DNA of 64,000 bases, taken from Rhodobacter capsulatus. Lineage in GTDB: Bacteria; Pseudomonadota; Alphaproteobacteria; Rhodobacterales; Rhodobacteraceae. The notes beneath the pieces are model-generated. The model ran no database searches. It saw only the letters and a list, made by a program, of their open reading frames with translations, and was not told the DNA's origin. Both the position numbers and the translations under genes were made by a program. Positions 27,292 through 35,597 of this stretch are shown one piece after another. Location of the stretch: contig NZ_QKZO01000002.1 of NCBI RefSeq assembly GCF_003254295.1, positions 328,820-392,819 on the forward strand. Reading direction: 5' to 3'. Within the stretch, counting starts at the first letter, position 1. The number at the start of each line of letters is the position of its first letter.

Positions 27292-28164
27292 ATGGCCAAG
27301 GTGGCGTTTCTGGGCTTGGGGGTGATGGGCTTTCCGATGGCGGGCCATCTGGCGGCGCGCGGCCATGCGGTGACGGTGTGGAACCGCACTGCCGCCAAGG
27401 CCGAGGCCTGGGGAGAGAAGCACGCGGGCAGCCGCGCGGCGACGGCGGCCGAGGCGGCGGCGGGGGCGGAGTTCGTGCTGGCCTGTGTCGGCAATGACGA
27501 CGATCTGCGCCAGGTCTGTCTGGGCGCGACGGGGGCTTTCGCCGGGATGGCGCCGGGGGCGATCTTTGTCGATCACACCACGGTTTCGGCGCAGGTGACG
27601 CGGGAGCTGGCGGCGCTGGCCTCTGAGAAGGGGCTGGGCTTCGTCGATGCGCCGGTCTCGGGCGGGCAGGCGGGGGCGGAGAATGGCGTTCTCTCGGTGA
27701 TGTGCGGCGGCACAGAGGCGGATTATGCCGCCGCCGAGCCGGTGATGGCGGCCTATGCCCGGATCTGTCGACGGCTGGGCGAGAGCGGCGCGGGGCAGCT
27801 GGCGAAGATGTGCAACCAGATCGCGATTGCCGGGCTGGTGCAGGGGCTGGCCGAGTCGCTGCATTTCGCCGAAAAGGCCGGGCTTGATGCCGGGGCGCTG
27901 GTCGAGGTGATTTCGCAGGGCGCGGCGGGCAGCTGGCAGATGGCGAACCGCGCGCAGACGATGGCGGAAAACCGCTTCGATTTCGGTTTTGCCGTCGACT
28001 GGATGCGCAAGGATCTGGGGATCTGTCTGGCGACCGCGAACGAGACCGGGGCGAGCCTGCCGGTCACGGCGCTGGTCGATCAGTTCTACAAGGATGTGCA
28101 GAAGCTGGGCGGCGGGCGCTGGGACACGTCAAGCCTGATCGCGCGGCTGCGCGCGATCGGCTGA
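27292..28164 (+). CDS. NAD(P)-dependent beta-hydroxyacid dehydrogenase family protein
   Basis: A 290-residue enzyme of the 3-hydroxyisobutyrate dehydrogenase / tartronate semialdehyde reductase group. VAFLGLGVMGFPMAGHLAAR is the dinucleotide-binding start, FVDAPVSGGQAGAENGVLSV the substrate-binding loop, and GQLAKMCNQIAIAGLVQG holds the catalytic lysine. VDWMRKDLGICLATA is the conserved C-terminal block. The substrate is open. ATG 27292 was preferred over ATG 27286 because GGGGG then sits at a normal distance. The gene ends in a palindromic element. Confidence 0.88.
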   Translation: MAKVAFLGLGVMGFPMAGHLAARGHAVTVWNRTAAKAEAWGEKHAGSRAATAAEAAAGAEFVLACVGNDDDLRQVCLGATGAFAGMAPGAIFVDHTTVSAQVTRELAALASEKGLGFVDAPVSGGQAGAENGVLSVMCGGTEADYAAAEPVMAAYARICRRLGESGAGQLAKMCNQIAIAGLVQGLAESLHFAEKAGLDAGALVEVISQGAAGSWQMANRAQTMAENRFDFGFAVDWMRKDLGICLATANETGASLPVTALVDQFYKDVQKLGGGRWDTSSLIARLRAIG

Positions 28165-28173
28165 GCGCGAGGG

Positions 28174-28288
28174 GGGGGCGCTGCCCCCGGCTTCGCCCCC
28201 AAGGATATTTGCACCAAGGTGAAAGGCACAACGGGTTTCCCTTCATCTTGCCGCAAATACCTCGGGGGTGCGGGGGCAGCGCCCCCGC
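28174..28288. repeat. Interspersed palindromic element, copy 4 (long form)
   Basis: GGGGGC-gct-GCCCCC (28174-28188), then a palindrome with left arm GCCCCCAAGGATATTTG and CACCAAGGTGAAA (28195-28224) and right arm TTTCCCTTCATCTTGCCG with CAAATACCTCGGGGG (28236-28267). GCGGGGGC-agc-GCCCCCGC (28270-28288) closes it. It lies between the dehydrogenase gene and convergent ssb. Confidence 0.85.
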
Positions 28289-28344
28289 GCGCCTTCCACA
28301 AGAGAGAGGCCGCAAGAGAAAGGGGACCTTGCGGCCCCCTGGTG

Positions 28345-28878
28345 TCAGAACGGAATGTCGTCGTCGAAATCCGAGCGGCCACCGCCACCGCCGCCCGACG
28401 AGGGGGCCGATGCGCCGCCGCCGCCGCCACCATAGCCCGGGCCGTCATCGTAGCCGCCGCCATAACCGCCGCCCTGCGCGCCGCCGCCGTAATTGCCACC
28501 GCCGCCACCGCCCGAGCCGCCGCCATCCCGGCCGCCGAGCAGCGTCAGGTTGCCCGTGTAGGGGCGCAGCACCACCTCGGTCGTGTAGCGTTCCTGGCCC
28601 TGCTGGTCGGTCCATTTGCGGGTTTCCAGCTGGCCCTCGATATAGACGGTCGAGCCCTTGCGCAGATATTGCTCGGCGATCTTCGCCAGCGGCTCGTTGA
28701 AGATCGCGACGGAATGCCATTCGGTGCGCTCCTTGCGCTCGCCCGATTGCTTGTCGCGCCAGGATTCCGAGGTGGCGATGCGCAGGTTGCAGACCTTGCC
28801 GCCATTGGCGAAGCTGCGCACCTCCGGGTCGCGCCCGAGGTTGCCCACCAGAATGACCTTGTTCACCGATCCCGCCAT
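28345..28878 (-). CDS. ssb: Single-stranded DNA-binding protein
   Basis: Binds single-stranded DNA during replication, repair and recombination. The OB fold covers residues 1-110, with [20 protein letters not shown] at the start and [20 protein letters not shown] in the middle. A long glycine-rich linker (about 117-168) leads to the acidic tip DFDDDIPF that recruits partner proteins. The protein has 177 residues. ATG 28878 has GGAGAG upstream; the frame is open further but without homology. Confidence 0.96.
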   Translation of the reverse strand: MAGSVNKVILVGNLGRDPEVRSFANGGKVCNLRIATSESWRDKQSGERKERTEWHSVAIFNEPLAKIAEQYLRKGSTVYIEGQLETRKWTDQQGQERYTTEVVLRPYTGNLTLLGGRDGGGSGGGGGGNYGGGAQGGGYGGGYDDGPGYGGGGGGASAPSSGGGGGGRSDFDDDIPF

Positions 28879-29070
28879 GAAACTCTCCGTAGTGGCCGGA
28901 GCGACCCGGCGATTGTTCGAAATGACCCCGAACGGGGCCGCGGCAAGGCGGCCCCGTTCGGGAGCGTCGGCAATACTTTGCCCATAAATCGGGCCGCGGC
29001 GCAAGACGCTAGGCAGGCGGGCCGATTGCGCCTATAGTTCCGGCCGAAGAGGGCACCTGCAGGGTTGTTT

Positions 29071-29691
29071 ATGCGAAAAATCGTTGCAGCGGTTGGGCTT
29101 GCGATGGCCGTGACGGTCAGCCCGGCTGTCGTCACCAAGGCCGATGCCGAGGGGCTGGTGCTGGGGCGGGCCTCGTCGAAGGCGCAATCGACCGTGCGGC
29201 GCAATCAATTTGCGCTGCTGGATGGTCGGCTTTCCGGGCAATATGACAATTCGGTGCGGCTGCGCCCCGATGCGCCGAAGGGCGGGCTGGGATCCTCGGG
29301 GGCGGTGCCGCGCTACAGTGGCCGCTACAAGGGCGAATATCTGGCCCATGCCAAGGCGGCGGCGGCGCGGCACGGCGTTCCGGAGGATCTGTTCCTGCGC
29401 CTTGTGCAGCAGGAAAGCGGCTGGAACCCCGGGGCGGTCTCGCCGAAAGGGGCGACGGGGCTGGCGCAGCTGATGCCGGGCACGGCGCAGCTTCTGGGCG
29501 TCGATGCGACCGACCCGATCGAGAATCTGGACGGCGGGGCGCGCTATCTGCGGATGATGTATGACCGTTTCGGCGACTGGCGGCTGGCCCTGGCCGCCTA
29601 TAACGCCGGGCCCGAGGCGGTGGACAAGGCCGATGGCGTGCCGAATTATCAGGAGACGACGAATTACGTGAAGGTCGTCTACGGCGGCTGA
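29071..29691 (+). CDS. Lytic transglycosylase (SLT domain)
   Basis: A 206-residue exported enzyme that cleaves the glycan strands of peptidoglycan. The signal peptide covers about residues 1-28 (KIVAAVGLAMAVTVSPAVVT). The SLT domain near the C-terminus shows FLRLVQQESGWNPGAVSPKG (catalytic Glu in QQES), GATGLAQLMPGTAQLLGV and LALAAYNAGPEAV. ATG 29071 is seven bases after AGGG; an in-frame TTG at 29065 is possible. A strong terminator lies 30 bases after the stop. Confidence 0.92.
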   Translation: MRKIVAAVGLAMAVTVSPAVVTKADAEGLVLGRASSKAQSTVRRNQFALLDGRLSGQYDNSVRLRPDAPKGGLGSSGAVPRYSGRYKGEYLAHAKAAAARHGVPEDLFLRLVQQESGWNPGAVSPKGATGLAQLMPGTAQLLGVDATDPIENLDGGARYLRMMYDRFGDWRLALAAYNAGPEAVDKADGVPNYQETTNYVKVVYGG

Positions 29692-29720
29692 CGTCTGAGC
29701 TTCGATCTGCATCCAAATGA

Positions 29721-29755
29721 AAAGGCGCGGAAAATTCCGCGCCTTTCAGGTTTTC
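29721..29755. terminator. Bidirectional terminator between transglycosylase and SYLF-lipoprotein genes
   Basis: AAAGGCGCGG (29721-29730) pairs with CCGCGCCTTT (29737-29746) around AAAATT and is followed by a T-rich stretch. It lies between two converging stop codons. Confidence 0.85.
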
Positions 29756-29767
29756 GGAGGATCGTCT

Positions 29768-30325
29768 TCAGGGAATGATGCGGGTGTATTTCGTCCCGGC
29801 CAGCGAGGCGCCGACGATCAGGCCGGACTGGCCGAAGACCTGCACCACCACCGGCGCGAGCGTCGTGGTGGTGTCGGTGCCGATTGCGGCGCCGCCATCG
29901 GGCAGGGCGTAGCGGGCATCGGCGCCCAGTTCCCAGCCATCGGCGCGGCGGAAATCGGCGAGCGCCTTTTCGGTCATGAAGAACAGCGCATGGGCATATT
30001 GCTGCGCCCCGATCTGAAAGCCGACCGAGGCCGAGGCGGCGGAATAGTAATCCACCGTGACATCGTTGATCCGCAGCGCACCGCGCCCGAAGGCGCCGCC
30101 GAAACCGAAACTCGCCTCGGTCATCAGCGGCATGTAAAGCACGCCGACCGATTTGCTCATCAATTGCTGCGTCGAGGGGAAGCTGCGCAACATGTAGTCG
30201 CGCGTGGCATTGACCCGTGCATCGATCGTGGTGCCGCCGTTCGAGCCCACGCCATTGCCGCAGGCGGCCAGACCAAGGCTGGCACCGCCGAGCACGAGAA
30301 GGGACCGTCTGGAAAGTTCTGTCAT
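29768..30325 (-). CDS. SYLF (Ysc84-type) domain lipoprotein
   Basis: A 185-residue exported lipoprotein. It begins MTELSRRSLLVLGGASLGLA and continues AACG: a twin-arginine-like start and a lipobox with Cys22. The body carries the SYLF pattern, with SKSVGVLYMPLMTEASFGFG and GGAFGRGAL, then ASVGFQIGAQQYAHALFFMT and a C-terminal TTLAPVVVQVFGQSGLIVGA. SYLF domains bind phosphoinositides in eukaryotes; the bacterial role is unknown. The start is set by the lipoprotein signal and an upstream GGAG. Confidence 0.85.
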   Translation of the reverse strand: MTELSRRSLLVLGGASLGLAACGNGVGSNGGTTIDARVNATRDYMLRSFPSTQQLMSKSVGVLYMPLMTEASFGFGGAFGRGALRINDVTVDYYSAASASVGFQIGAQQYAHALFFMTEKALADFRRADGWELGADARYALPDGGAAIGTDTTTTLAPVVVQVFGQSGLIVGASLAGTKYTRIIP

Positions 30326-30433
30326 CTGCTCGCTCCGTGTCTTTCCGGGCCTGAACGGGCCGGTTGGAGCGAGATTAGCGCAGCCGCGGGCGCTTGTCAC
30401 TTGCGCCCGCGGCCGAGGACAGCGGATGCGCGG

Positions 30434-31432
30434 TCAGGCGCCGATCAGCTTCGCCGCGGCAGGGGCGAAATAGGTCAGAACACCATCGCAACCGGCGCGG
30501 CGGAAGGCCATCAGGCTTTCCAGCATCACCTTGTCATGGTTGAGCCAGCCGTTCTGCACCGCCGCCATCAGCATCGCATATTCGCCCGAGACCTGATAGG
30601 CATAGGTCGGCATCCCGAAGGCGTCCTTCACCTGACGGCAGATGTCGAGATAGGGCATGCCCGGTTTCACCATCACCATGTCGGCGCCCTCGGCGATGTC
30701 GCGGGCGACATTGCGCAGGGCTTCCGCGCTGTTGGCGGGGTTCATCTGATAGGTCTTCTTGTCGCCCTTGAGCGCGCCCGAGGCGCCGACCGCATCGCGG
30801 AACGGACCATAGAAGGCCGAGGCATATTTCGCGGCGTAACTCAGGATGGCGATATCCTTGTGACCGGCAGCCTCCATCGCCTGCCGGATCGCGCCGACGC
30901 GGCCATCCATCATGTCGGAGGGCCCAAGGATGTCGGCCCCGGCCTCGGCCTGGGCAAGCGCCATCTTCACCAGCGCCTCGGTGGTTTCGTCGTTCAGGAT
31001 GATGCCGTCGCGCACCAGCCCGTCGTGGCCGTTGGCGTTATAGGGATCGAGCGCGATATCGGTCATGATCGCCACTTCGGGCACCGCCTGTTTCATCGCC
31101 GCGATCACCCGGTTGGTGAAGTTGTCGTGCTGCCAGGCCATCTCGCAGGTCTCGGTCTTCACCGCCGGATCGGTGTAGGGGAAGAGACAGATCGCGGGAA
31201 TGCCCAGCGTCGCGGCGTCCTCGGCGGCCTTGAGAGCCCCGTCCATGGTGCGGCGGACAACCCCCGGCATCGAGGCGATCTCGACATCGGCGCCGGGAAC
31301 ATCGGTGATGAAGATCGGCCAGATCAGGTCCTTGACCGACAAGCGGTTTTCCTGCGCGAGGTCACGCAGGGCTTCGGTGCGGCGCATCCGGCGCAGGCGA
31401 TTGGTGGGAAAGGGGGGGGTGATCAGGGTCAT
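30434..31432 (-). CDS. hemB: Delta-aminolevulinic acid dehydratase (porphobilinogen synthase)
   Basis: Joins two 5-aminolevulinate molecules into porphobilinogen, the first ring of haem and bacteriochlorophyll. The active-site lysines are K202 (LSYAAKYASAFYGPF) and K256 (MVMVKPGMPYLD). The segment that holds three zinc-binding cysteines in animal and E. coli enzymes reads TDIALDPYNANGHDG (124-138) here and has no cysteine. R. capsulatus PBG synthase was reported to need no metal ion, which agrees. The length is 332 residues. GGAGA lies upstream of ATG 31432. Confidence 0.96.
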   Translation of the reverse strand: MTLITPPFPTNRLRRMRRTEALRDLAQENRLSVKDLIWPIFITDVPGADVEIASMPGVVRRTMDGALKAAEDAATLGIPAICLFPYTDPAVKTETCEMAWQHDNFTNRVIAAMKQAVPEVAIMTDIALDPYNANGHDGLVRDGIILNDETTEALVKMALAQAEAGADILGPSDMMDGRVGAIRQAMEAAGHKDIAILSYAAKYASAFYGPFRDAVGASGALKGDKKTYQMNPANSAEALRNVARDIAEGADMVMVKPGMPYLDICRQVKDAFGMPTYAYQVSGEYAMLMAAVQNGWLNHDKVMLESLMAFRRAGCDGVLTYFAPAAAKLIGA

Positions 31433-31571
31433 GGGCGGTCTCCTTCGTCGCCGTGGGTGCCACGGATCGCAGACCGGCTCAAGCCCCGCATTGTCGCGCC
31501 CGCGCGAAGGCGCGCTTGCAACCCGGTCCCCGATGCGCGAAACCGGGGCGAGGCAACGGGCGGGCAAGACC

Positions 31572-32105
31572 TTGGACATTCTGCAAACGATCTTCGATCT
31601 GATCGACATGCGGTCGTTTTCGAACCTCTGGTACTGGATCGCGCTGGCGGTGACCTGGTCGACGGCCTCGCATTACGTTCTGGGCGTGCCTTTCGATCTG
31701 ATCTTGCGGGCGCGGCGCCGGGGCGGACCCGTGGCCGAGGACATGCTGATGCTGACCGCGGTGAACGTGCGCCGGTTGCTGTCGATCGGCCGCGAGGCGG
31801 GGGTGATGCTGACGCTGGTTACCTCGTTCCTGCTCAGCCTGATCCTGGGGCTGGGCTTCGTCTTCCGGATCGAATTCGCCCAGGCGGTGGCGCTGATCCT
31901 GGTGCCGCTGAGCGGGGTCGGGCTTTTGAGCCTGCGCACCGCGGCGCGGCTGGAGCCGGTTCTGGCCGAAGCGCCCGAGGTGGAGGTGGTGGCGCGGATC
32001 CTGTTGCGGCATCGGGTTTCGGTGCAGGCGATCGGGATGGGCTCGATCTGTTTCACCGCGCTTTGGGGCATGTTCCAGAATCTGCAGCTCTCGCCCTTCG
32101 GCTGA
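31572..32105 (+). CDS. Small membrane protein of the type annotated as SufBCD-complex component
   Basis: A protein of 177 residues from TTG 31572 or 165 from ATG 31608. The N-terminal DILQTIFDLIDMRSFSNLWY and the following WIALAVTWSTASHYVLGVPF match a family found in Rhodobacteraceae and often labelled as a component of the SufBCD complex. Three or four membrane segments are likely (about 15-40, 75-125 and 145-165). No suf genes are in the window, so the label gives no function. TTG is favoured because the conserved N-terminus begins there. It is divergent from hemB and 38 bases before mfd. Confidence 0.65.
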   Translation: MDILQTIFDLIDMRSFSNLWYWIALAVTWSTASHYVLGVPFDLILRARRRGGPVAEDMLMLTAVNVRRLLSIGREAGVMLTLVTSFLLSLILGLGFVFRIEFAQAVALILVPLSGVGLLSLRTAARLEPVLAEAPEVEVVARILLRHRVSVQAIGMGSICFTALWGMFQNLQLSPFG

Positions 32106-32109
32106 GGCC

Positions 32110-32137
32110 TTGACAGGTCCGCGCGTTCCGATACCTC
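32110..32137 (+). promoter_or_regulatory. Possible promoter of mfd
   Basis: TTGACA (32110-32115) is a perfect -35 box. TACCTC (32132-32137), 16 bases later, is a weak -10. The expected transcription start falls at about the mfd ATG (32144), which has no ribosome binding site. Confidence 0.35.
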
Positions 32138-32143
32138 TCGCCC

Positions 32144-35100
32144 ATGCAGCATTTCCTTCTCTCCGGCGCCCCCGAGGGCCATGACGCGAAACTTCTGGTC
32201 AAGGAATTGGCCAGGGGAAAGCCCGTCCTTCATGTCGCGCGCGATGACCGCCGCCTCGAGGCGATGCGGGCGGCTTTGGCCTTTTTCGATCCGCAGGCGG
32301 TGGTTCTGACCTTTCCGGCCTGGGATTGCCTGCCCTATGACCGGATCTCGCCCAATCCCGAGATCTCGGCGGCGCGGATGGCGACGCTCGCGGCTTTGGC
32401 AAAGGGTGTGATCACGGGGCCCTTCGTGCTGCTGACCACGCTTTCGGCGGCAACGCAGCGGCTGCCCGCGCGCGATCTGGTGGCGGGGGCGAGTTTCTCG
32501 GCGCGGGTCGGGCAGCGCATCGATGACAAGGCCTTGAAGGAATTTCTGGTCCGCATGGGGTTTTCGCCGGTCTCGACCGTGTCGGAGCCCGGCGATTATG
32601 CGGTGCGTGGCGGCATCATCGACATCTATCCGCCGGGCGAAGGCGGGCCGGTGCGGCTGGATCTGTTTGGCGATGTGCTGGATGGCGCGCGGCGCTTCGA
32701 TCCGGCGAACCAGCGCACCACCGAGAAACTCTCGCAGATCGATTTTGCCCCGGTGAGCGAGGTGATCCTAGATCCGGCCTCGATCACCCGGTTCCGGCAG
32801 AATTATCGGATCGAATTCGGTGCGGGCGGGACGGATGATCCGCTTTATGAAGCGGTGTCGGCCGGGCGCAAACATGCCGGGATGGAACATTGGCTGGGGT
32901 TTTTCCACGACCGGCTGGAGACTCTGTTCGAGTATCTGCCCGATGCCACCGTGATTCTGGACGATCAGATCGAGCCGCAACGGGCGGCGCGCTGGGACAG
33001 CATCGCCGATCAATATGACACAAGGCGCGAAGCGATGAACCGGCGTGACCGGCTGGATACGGTCTACAAGCCCGCGCCGCCGGATCTGCTCTATCTGGAC
33101 GGAACAGCCTGGGAGACCGGGCTGGCCCGGCATCGCGTGCTGAAGCTGCAGGTGCTACCCGCGCCGCCCGGGCCGGGCATCCTGAATGCCGAAGGCCGCA
33201 TCGGACGCAATTTCGCGCCCGAACGTCAGCTGGAAAATGTAAGCCTTTTCGGGGCCTTGAAGGATCATGTGCAAGCAAGGCTGCGGTTTGGGCCGGTGGT
33301 CATCGCGAGCTGGTCCGAAGGCGCGCGCGAACGTCTGAAAGGATTATTGGAAGACGAAGGTCTGAGCGGCGCGCAGCTGATTTCCGATGCGCGCGGCATC
33401 GACGGGCTGGGGCTTGCGGTCTGGCCGTTGGATGCCGGCTTCGAGGCCGAGGGGCTGACGGTGATCTCGGAGCAGGATGTTCTGGGCGACCGGCTGGTGG
33501 CGAAACCGCGCCGCAAGCGCAAGGCCGAGAATTTCCTGACCGAGGCGCAAAGCCTGTCTCCGGGCGATCTGGTCGTGCATGTCGATCACGGCGTCGGCCG
33601 CTACAGGGGGCTGGAGACCGTGACGGCGCTTGGTGCACCGCATGACTGCGTGCTGCTCGAATATGCCGGGGGGGATCGGTTGTATCTGCCGGTCGAGAAT
33701 ATCGAGCTGCTGTCGCGCTACGGCCACGAGGAAGGGCTGCTCGACAAGCTGGGCGGTGGCGCCTGGCAGGCGAAAAAGGCAAAGCTGAAGGAGCGGATCC
33801 GGCAGATCGCCGACCGGCTGATGCGGATTGCCGCCGAACGGCTGCTGCGCCCGGCGCCGATCCTCGAGGCGGCGCATCACGACTGGGAGGCCTTCGCGGC
33901 GCGCTTCCCCTATACCGAGACCGACGACCAGATGGCGGCGATCGAGGATGTGGTGACCGATCTTGCCGCCGGGCGGCCGATGGACCGGCTGGTCGTCGGC
34001 GATGTCGGTTTCGGCAAGACCGAGGTGGCGATGCGGGCGGCCTTTGTCGCGGCCAGCTCCGGAATGCAGGTGGCGGTGATCGCGCCGACGACGCTGCTGG
34101 CGCGCCAGCATGCCAAGACCTTCCTCGAACGGTTCCGCGGCACGCCCCTGACGGTGAAGCCGCTGTCCCGTTTCGTCTCGGCCAAGGAGGCCAATGCGAC
34201 GCGCGACGGGCTGGCGGATGGCACGGTGGATATCGTGATCGGCACCCATGCGGTGCTGGCCAAGAGCGTGAAATTCCGCAACCTCGGCCTGTTGGTCATT
34301 GATGAGGAACAACATTTCGGCGTTCAGCACAAAGAACGGCTGAAGGAGATGCGCTCCGAAATCCATGTGCTGACGCTGACCGCGACACCGATTCCGCGGA
34401 CATTGCAGCTCAGCCTCACCGGGGTGCGCGATCTCTCGATTATCGGCACGCCGCCGGTCGATCGTCTGGCGATCCGCACCTATGTGAGCGAGTTCGACAC
34501 CGTCACCATCCGCGAGGCGCTGCTGCGCGAACATTACCGCGGCGGGCAAAGTTTCTACGTCGTGCCGCGGATCACCGATCTGGCCGAGGTCGAGGAGTTC
34601 CTGCGGACCCATGTGCCCGAGGTCAGTTTCATCGTCGCGCATGGGCAGATGGCGGCGGGGGAACTCGACGACCGGATGAACGCGTTTTACGACGGCAAGC
34701 ATGATGTGCTGCTGGCGACGACGATCGTTGAATCGGGGCTCGATATTCCGACGGCGAACACGATGGTGGTGCACCGCGCCGACATGTTCGGCCTGTCGCA
34801 GCTGTACCAGATCCGCGGTCGGGTCGGGCGCTCGAAACTGCGCGCCTATTGCTATCTGACGACGAAGCCGCGTCTGCCGCTGACGCCGCAGGCGACGAAG
34901 CGGCTGCGGCTGCTTGGCAGTCTCGACAATCTGGGCGCGGGGTTCTCGCTCGCCAGCCAGGATCTGGATCTGCGCGGCGCGGGCAATCTTCTGGGCGAGG
35001 AGCAGTCGGGCCATATCAAGGAAGTCGGCTACGAGCTTTATCAGGCGATGCTCGAGGAGACGATCTCGAAGCTGAAATCGGGCGAGCTGACCGAAACGAC

Positions 35101-35590
35101 CGGCGACGGGGATTGGTCGCCGCAGATCAATCTTGGCGTTCCGGTCATGATTCCAGAGAGTTACATCCCCGATCTTGATGTGCGGCTGGGGCTTTACCGG
35201 CGGCTGTCGAACCTGGCAAGCAAGGTCGAGATGGAGGGCTTTGCGGCCGAATTGATCGACCGCTTCGGGCCGCTGCCGAAGGAAGTGAACACCTTGATGC
35301 TGGTCGTGCGGATCAAGGCGATGTGCAAACGGGCGCAGATTTCGCGCATGGATGCCGGGCCGAAAGGCGCCACGGTGCAGTTCCATCTCGACAAGTTCCC
35401 GAACCCGGCCGGGCTTGTCGACTTCATCAGCGCCGAACGCGGGGCCGCGAAGATCAACGGCAACAAGGTCGTGGTCCGGCGGGACTGGACGAGCGATGCC
35501 GAGAAGATCAAGGGCGCCTTCGCGATTGCCCGCGATCTGGCCGAAAAGGTCGTTGCGGGCAAGAAGGCCGAGAAGAAAAAGGGGGCGTGA
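32144..35590 (+). CDS. mfd: Transcription-repair coupling factor Mfd
   Basis: A 1148-residue DNA translocase that removes RNA polymerase stalled at lesions and recruits UvrA. The UvrB-like N-terminal part covers about 1-350, and the RNA polymerase-interacting CarD-like domain about 460-540 (LSPGDLVVHVDHGVGRYRGL). The RecG-like helicase has Walker A VVGDVGFGKTEVAMRAAF, motif II VIDEEQHFGV and motif III TLTATPIPRTLQLSL. The RIGRVGRS-type motif VI appears as YQIRGRVGRSKLRAYCYL. The C-terminal TRCF domain follows. The stop codon lies inside a hairpin, and the convergent exporter gene ends six bases beyond. Confidence 0.97.
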   Translation: MQHFLLSGAPEGHDAKLLVKELARGKPVLHVARDDRRLEAMRAALAFFDPQAVVLTFPAWDCLPYDRISPNPEISAARMATLAALAKGVITGPFVLLTTLSAATQRLPARDLVAGASFSARVGQRIDDKALKEFLVRMGFSPVSTVSEPGDYAVRGGIIDIYPPGEGGPVRLDLFGDVLDGARRFDPANQRTTEKLSQIDFAPVSEVILDPASITRFRQNYRIEFGAGGTDDPLYEAVSAGRKHAGMEHWLGFFHDRLETLFEYLPDATVILDDQIEPQRAARWDSIADQYDTRREAMNRRDRLDTVYKPAPPDLLYLDGTAWETGLARHRVLKLQVLPAPPGPGILNAEGRIGRNFAPERQLENVSLFGALKDHVQARLRFGPVVIASWSEGARERLKGLLEDEGLSGAQLISDARGIDGLGLAVWPLDAGFEAEGLTVISEQDVLGDRLVAKPRRKRKAENFLTEAQSLSPGDLVVHVDHGVGRYRGLETVTALGAPHDCVLLEYAGGDRLYLPVENIELLSRYGHEEGLLDKLGGGAWQAKKAKLKERIRQIADRLMRIAAERLLRPAPILEAAHHDWEAFAARFPYTETDDQMAAIEDVVTDLAAGRPMDRLVVGDVGFGKTEVAMRAAFVAASSGMQVAVIAPTTLLARQHAKTFLERFRGTPLTVKPLSRFVSAKEANATRDGLADGTVDIVIGTHAVLAKSVKFRNLGLLVIDEEQHFGVQHKERLKEMRSEIHVLTLTATPIPRTLQLSLTGVRDLSIIGTPPVDRLAIRTYVSEFDTVTIREALLREHYRGGQSFYVVPRITDLAEVEEFLRTHVPEVSFIVAHGQMAAGELDDRMNAFYDGKHDVLLATTIVESGLDIPTANTMVVHRADMFGLSQLYQIRGRVGRSKLRAYCYLTTKPRLPLTPQATKRLRLLGSLDNLGAGFSLASQDLDLRGAGNLLGEEQSGHIKEVGYELYQAMLEETISKLKSGELTETTGDGDWSPQINLGVPVMIPESYIPDLDVRLGLYRRLSNLASKVEMEGFAAELIDRFGPLPKEVNTLMLVVRIKAMCKRAQISRMDAGPKGATVQFHLDKFPNPAGLVDFISAERGAAKINGNKVVVRRDWTSDAEKIKGAFAIARDLAEKVVAGKKAEKKKGA

Positions 35591-35597
35591 CGCCCCC
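35574..35597 (-). terminator. Terminator of the exporter gene, inside the 3' end of mfd
   Basis: GGGGGCG (35581-35587) pairs with CGCCCCC (35591-35597) around TGA. Read on the minus strand it is followed by TTTTTC, a classical intrinsic terminator for the MFS gene. On the plus strand the loop is the mfd stop codon itself. Confidence 0.7.

Noticed and set aside
24670-28164. Very long plus-strand open frame antisense to the acylase gene and running into the dehydrogenase gene
   Set aside because: Its first 800 codons give Arg/Gly/His-rich sequence without any domain and lie opposite a clear penicillin acylase gene. Only the last 290 codons, in frame by chance, are the real dehydrogenase.
29717-32113. 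798-codon plus-strand open frame across the SYLF and hemB region
   Set aside because: High GC makes stop codons rare in this frame. The translation is low-complexity, and the minus strand carries recognisable SYLF and HemB proteins.
33344-35386. 680-codon minus-strand frame opposite mfd
   Set aside because: mfd is complete and well matched. The antisense frame is Arg/His/Gln-rich, as expected for a shadow of GC-rich coding DNA.
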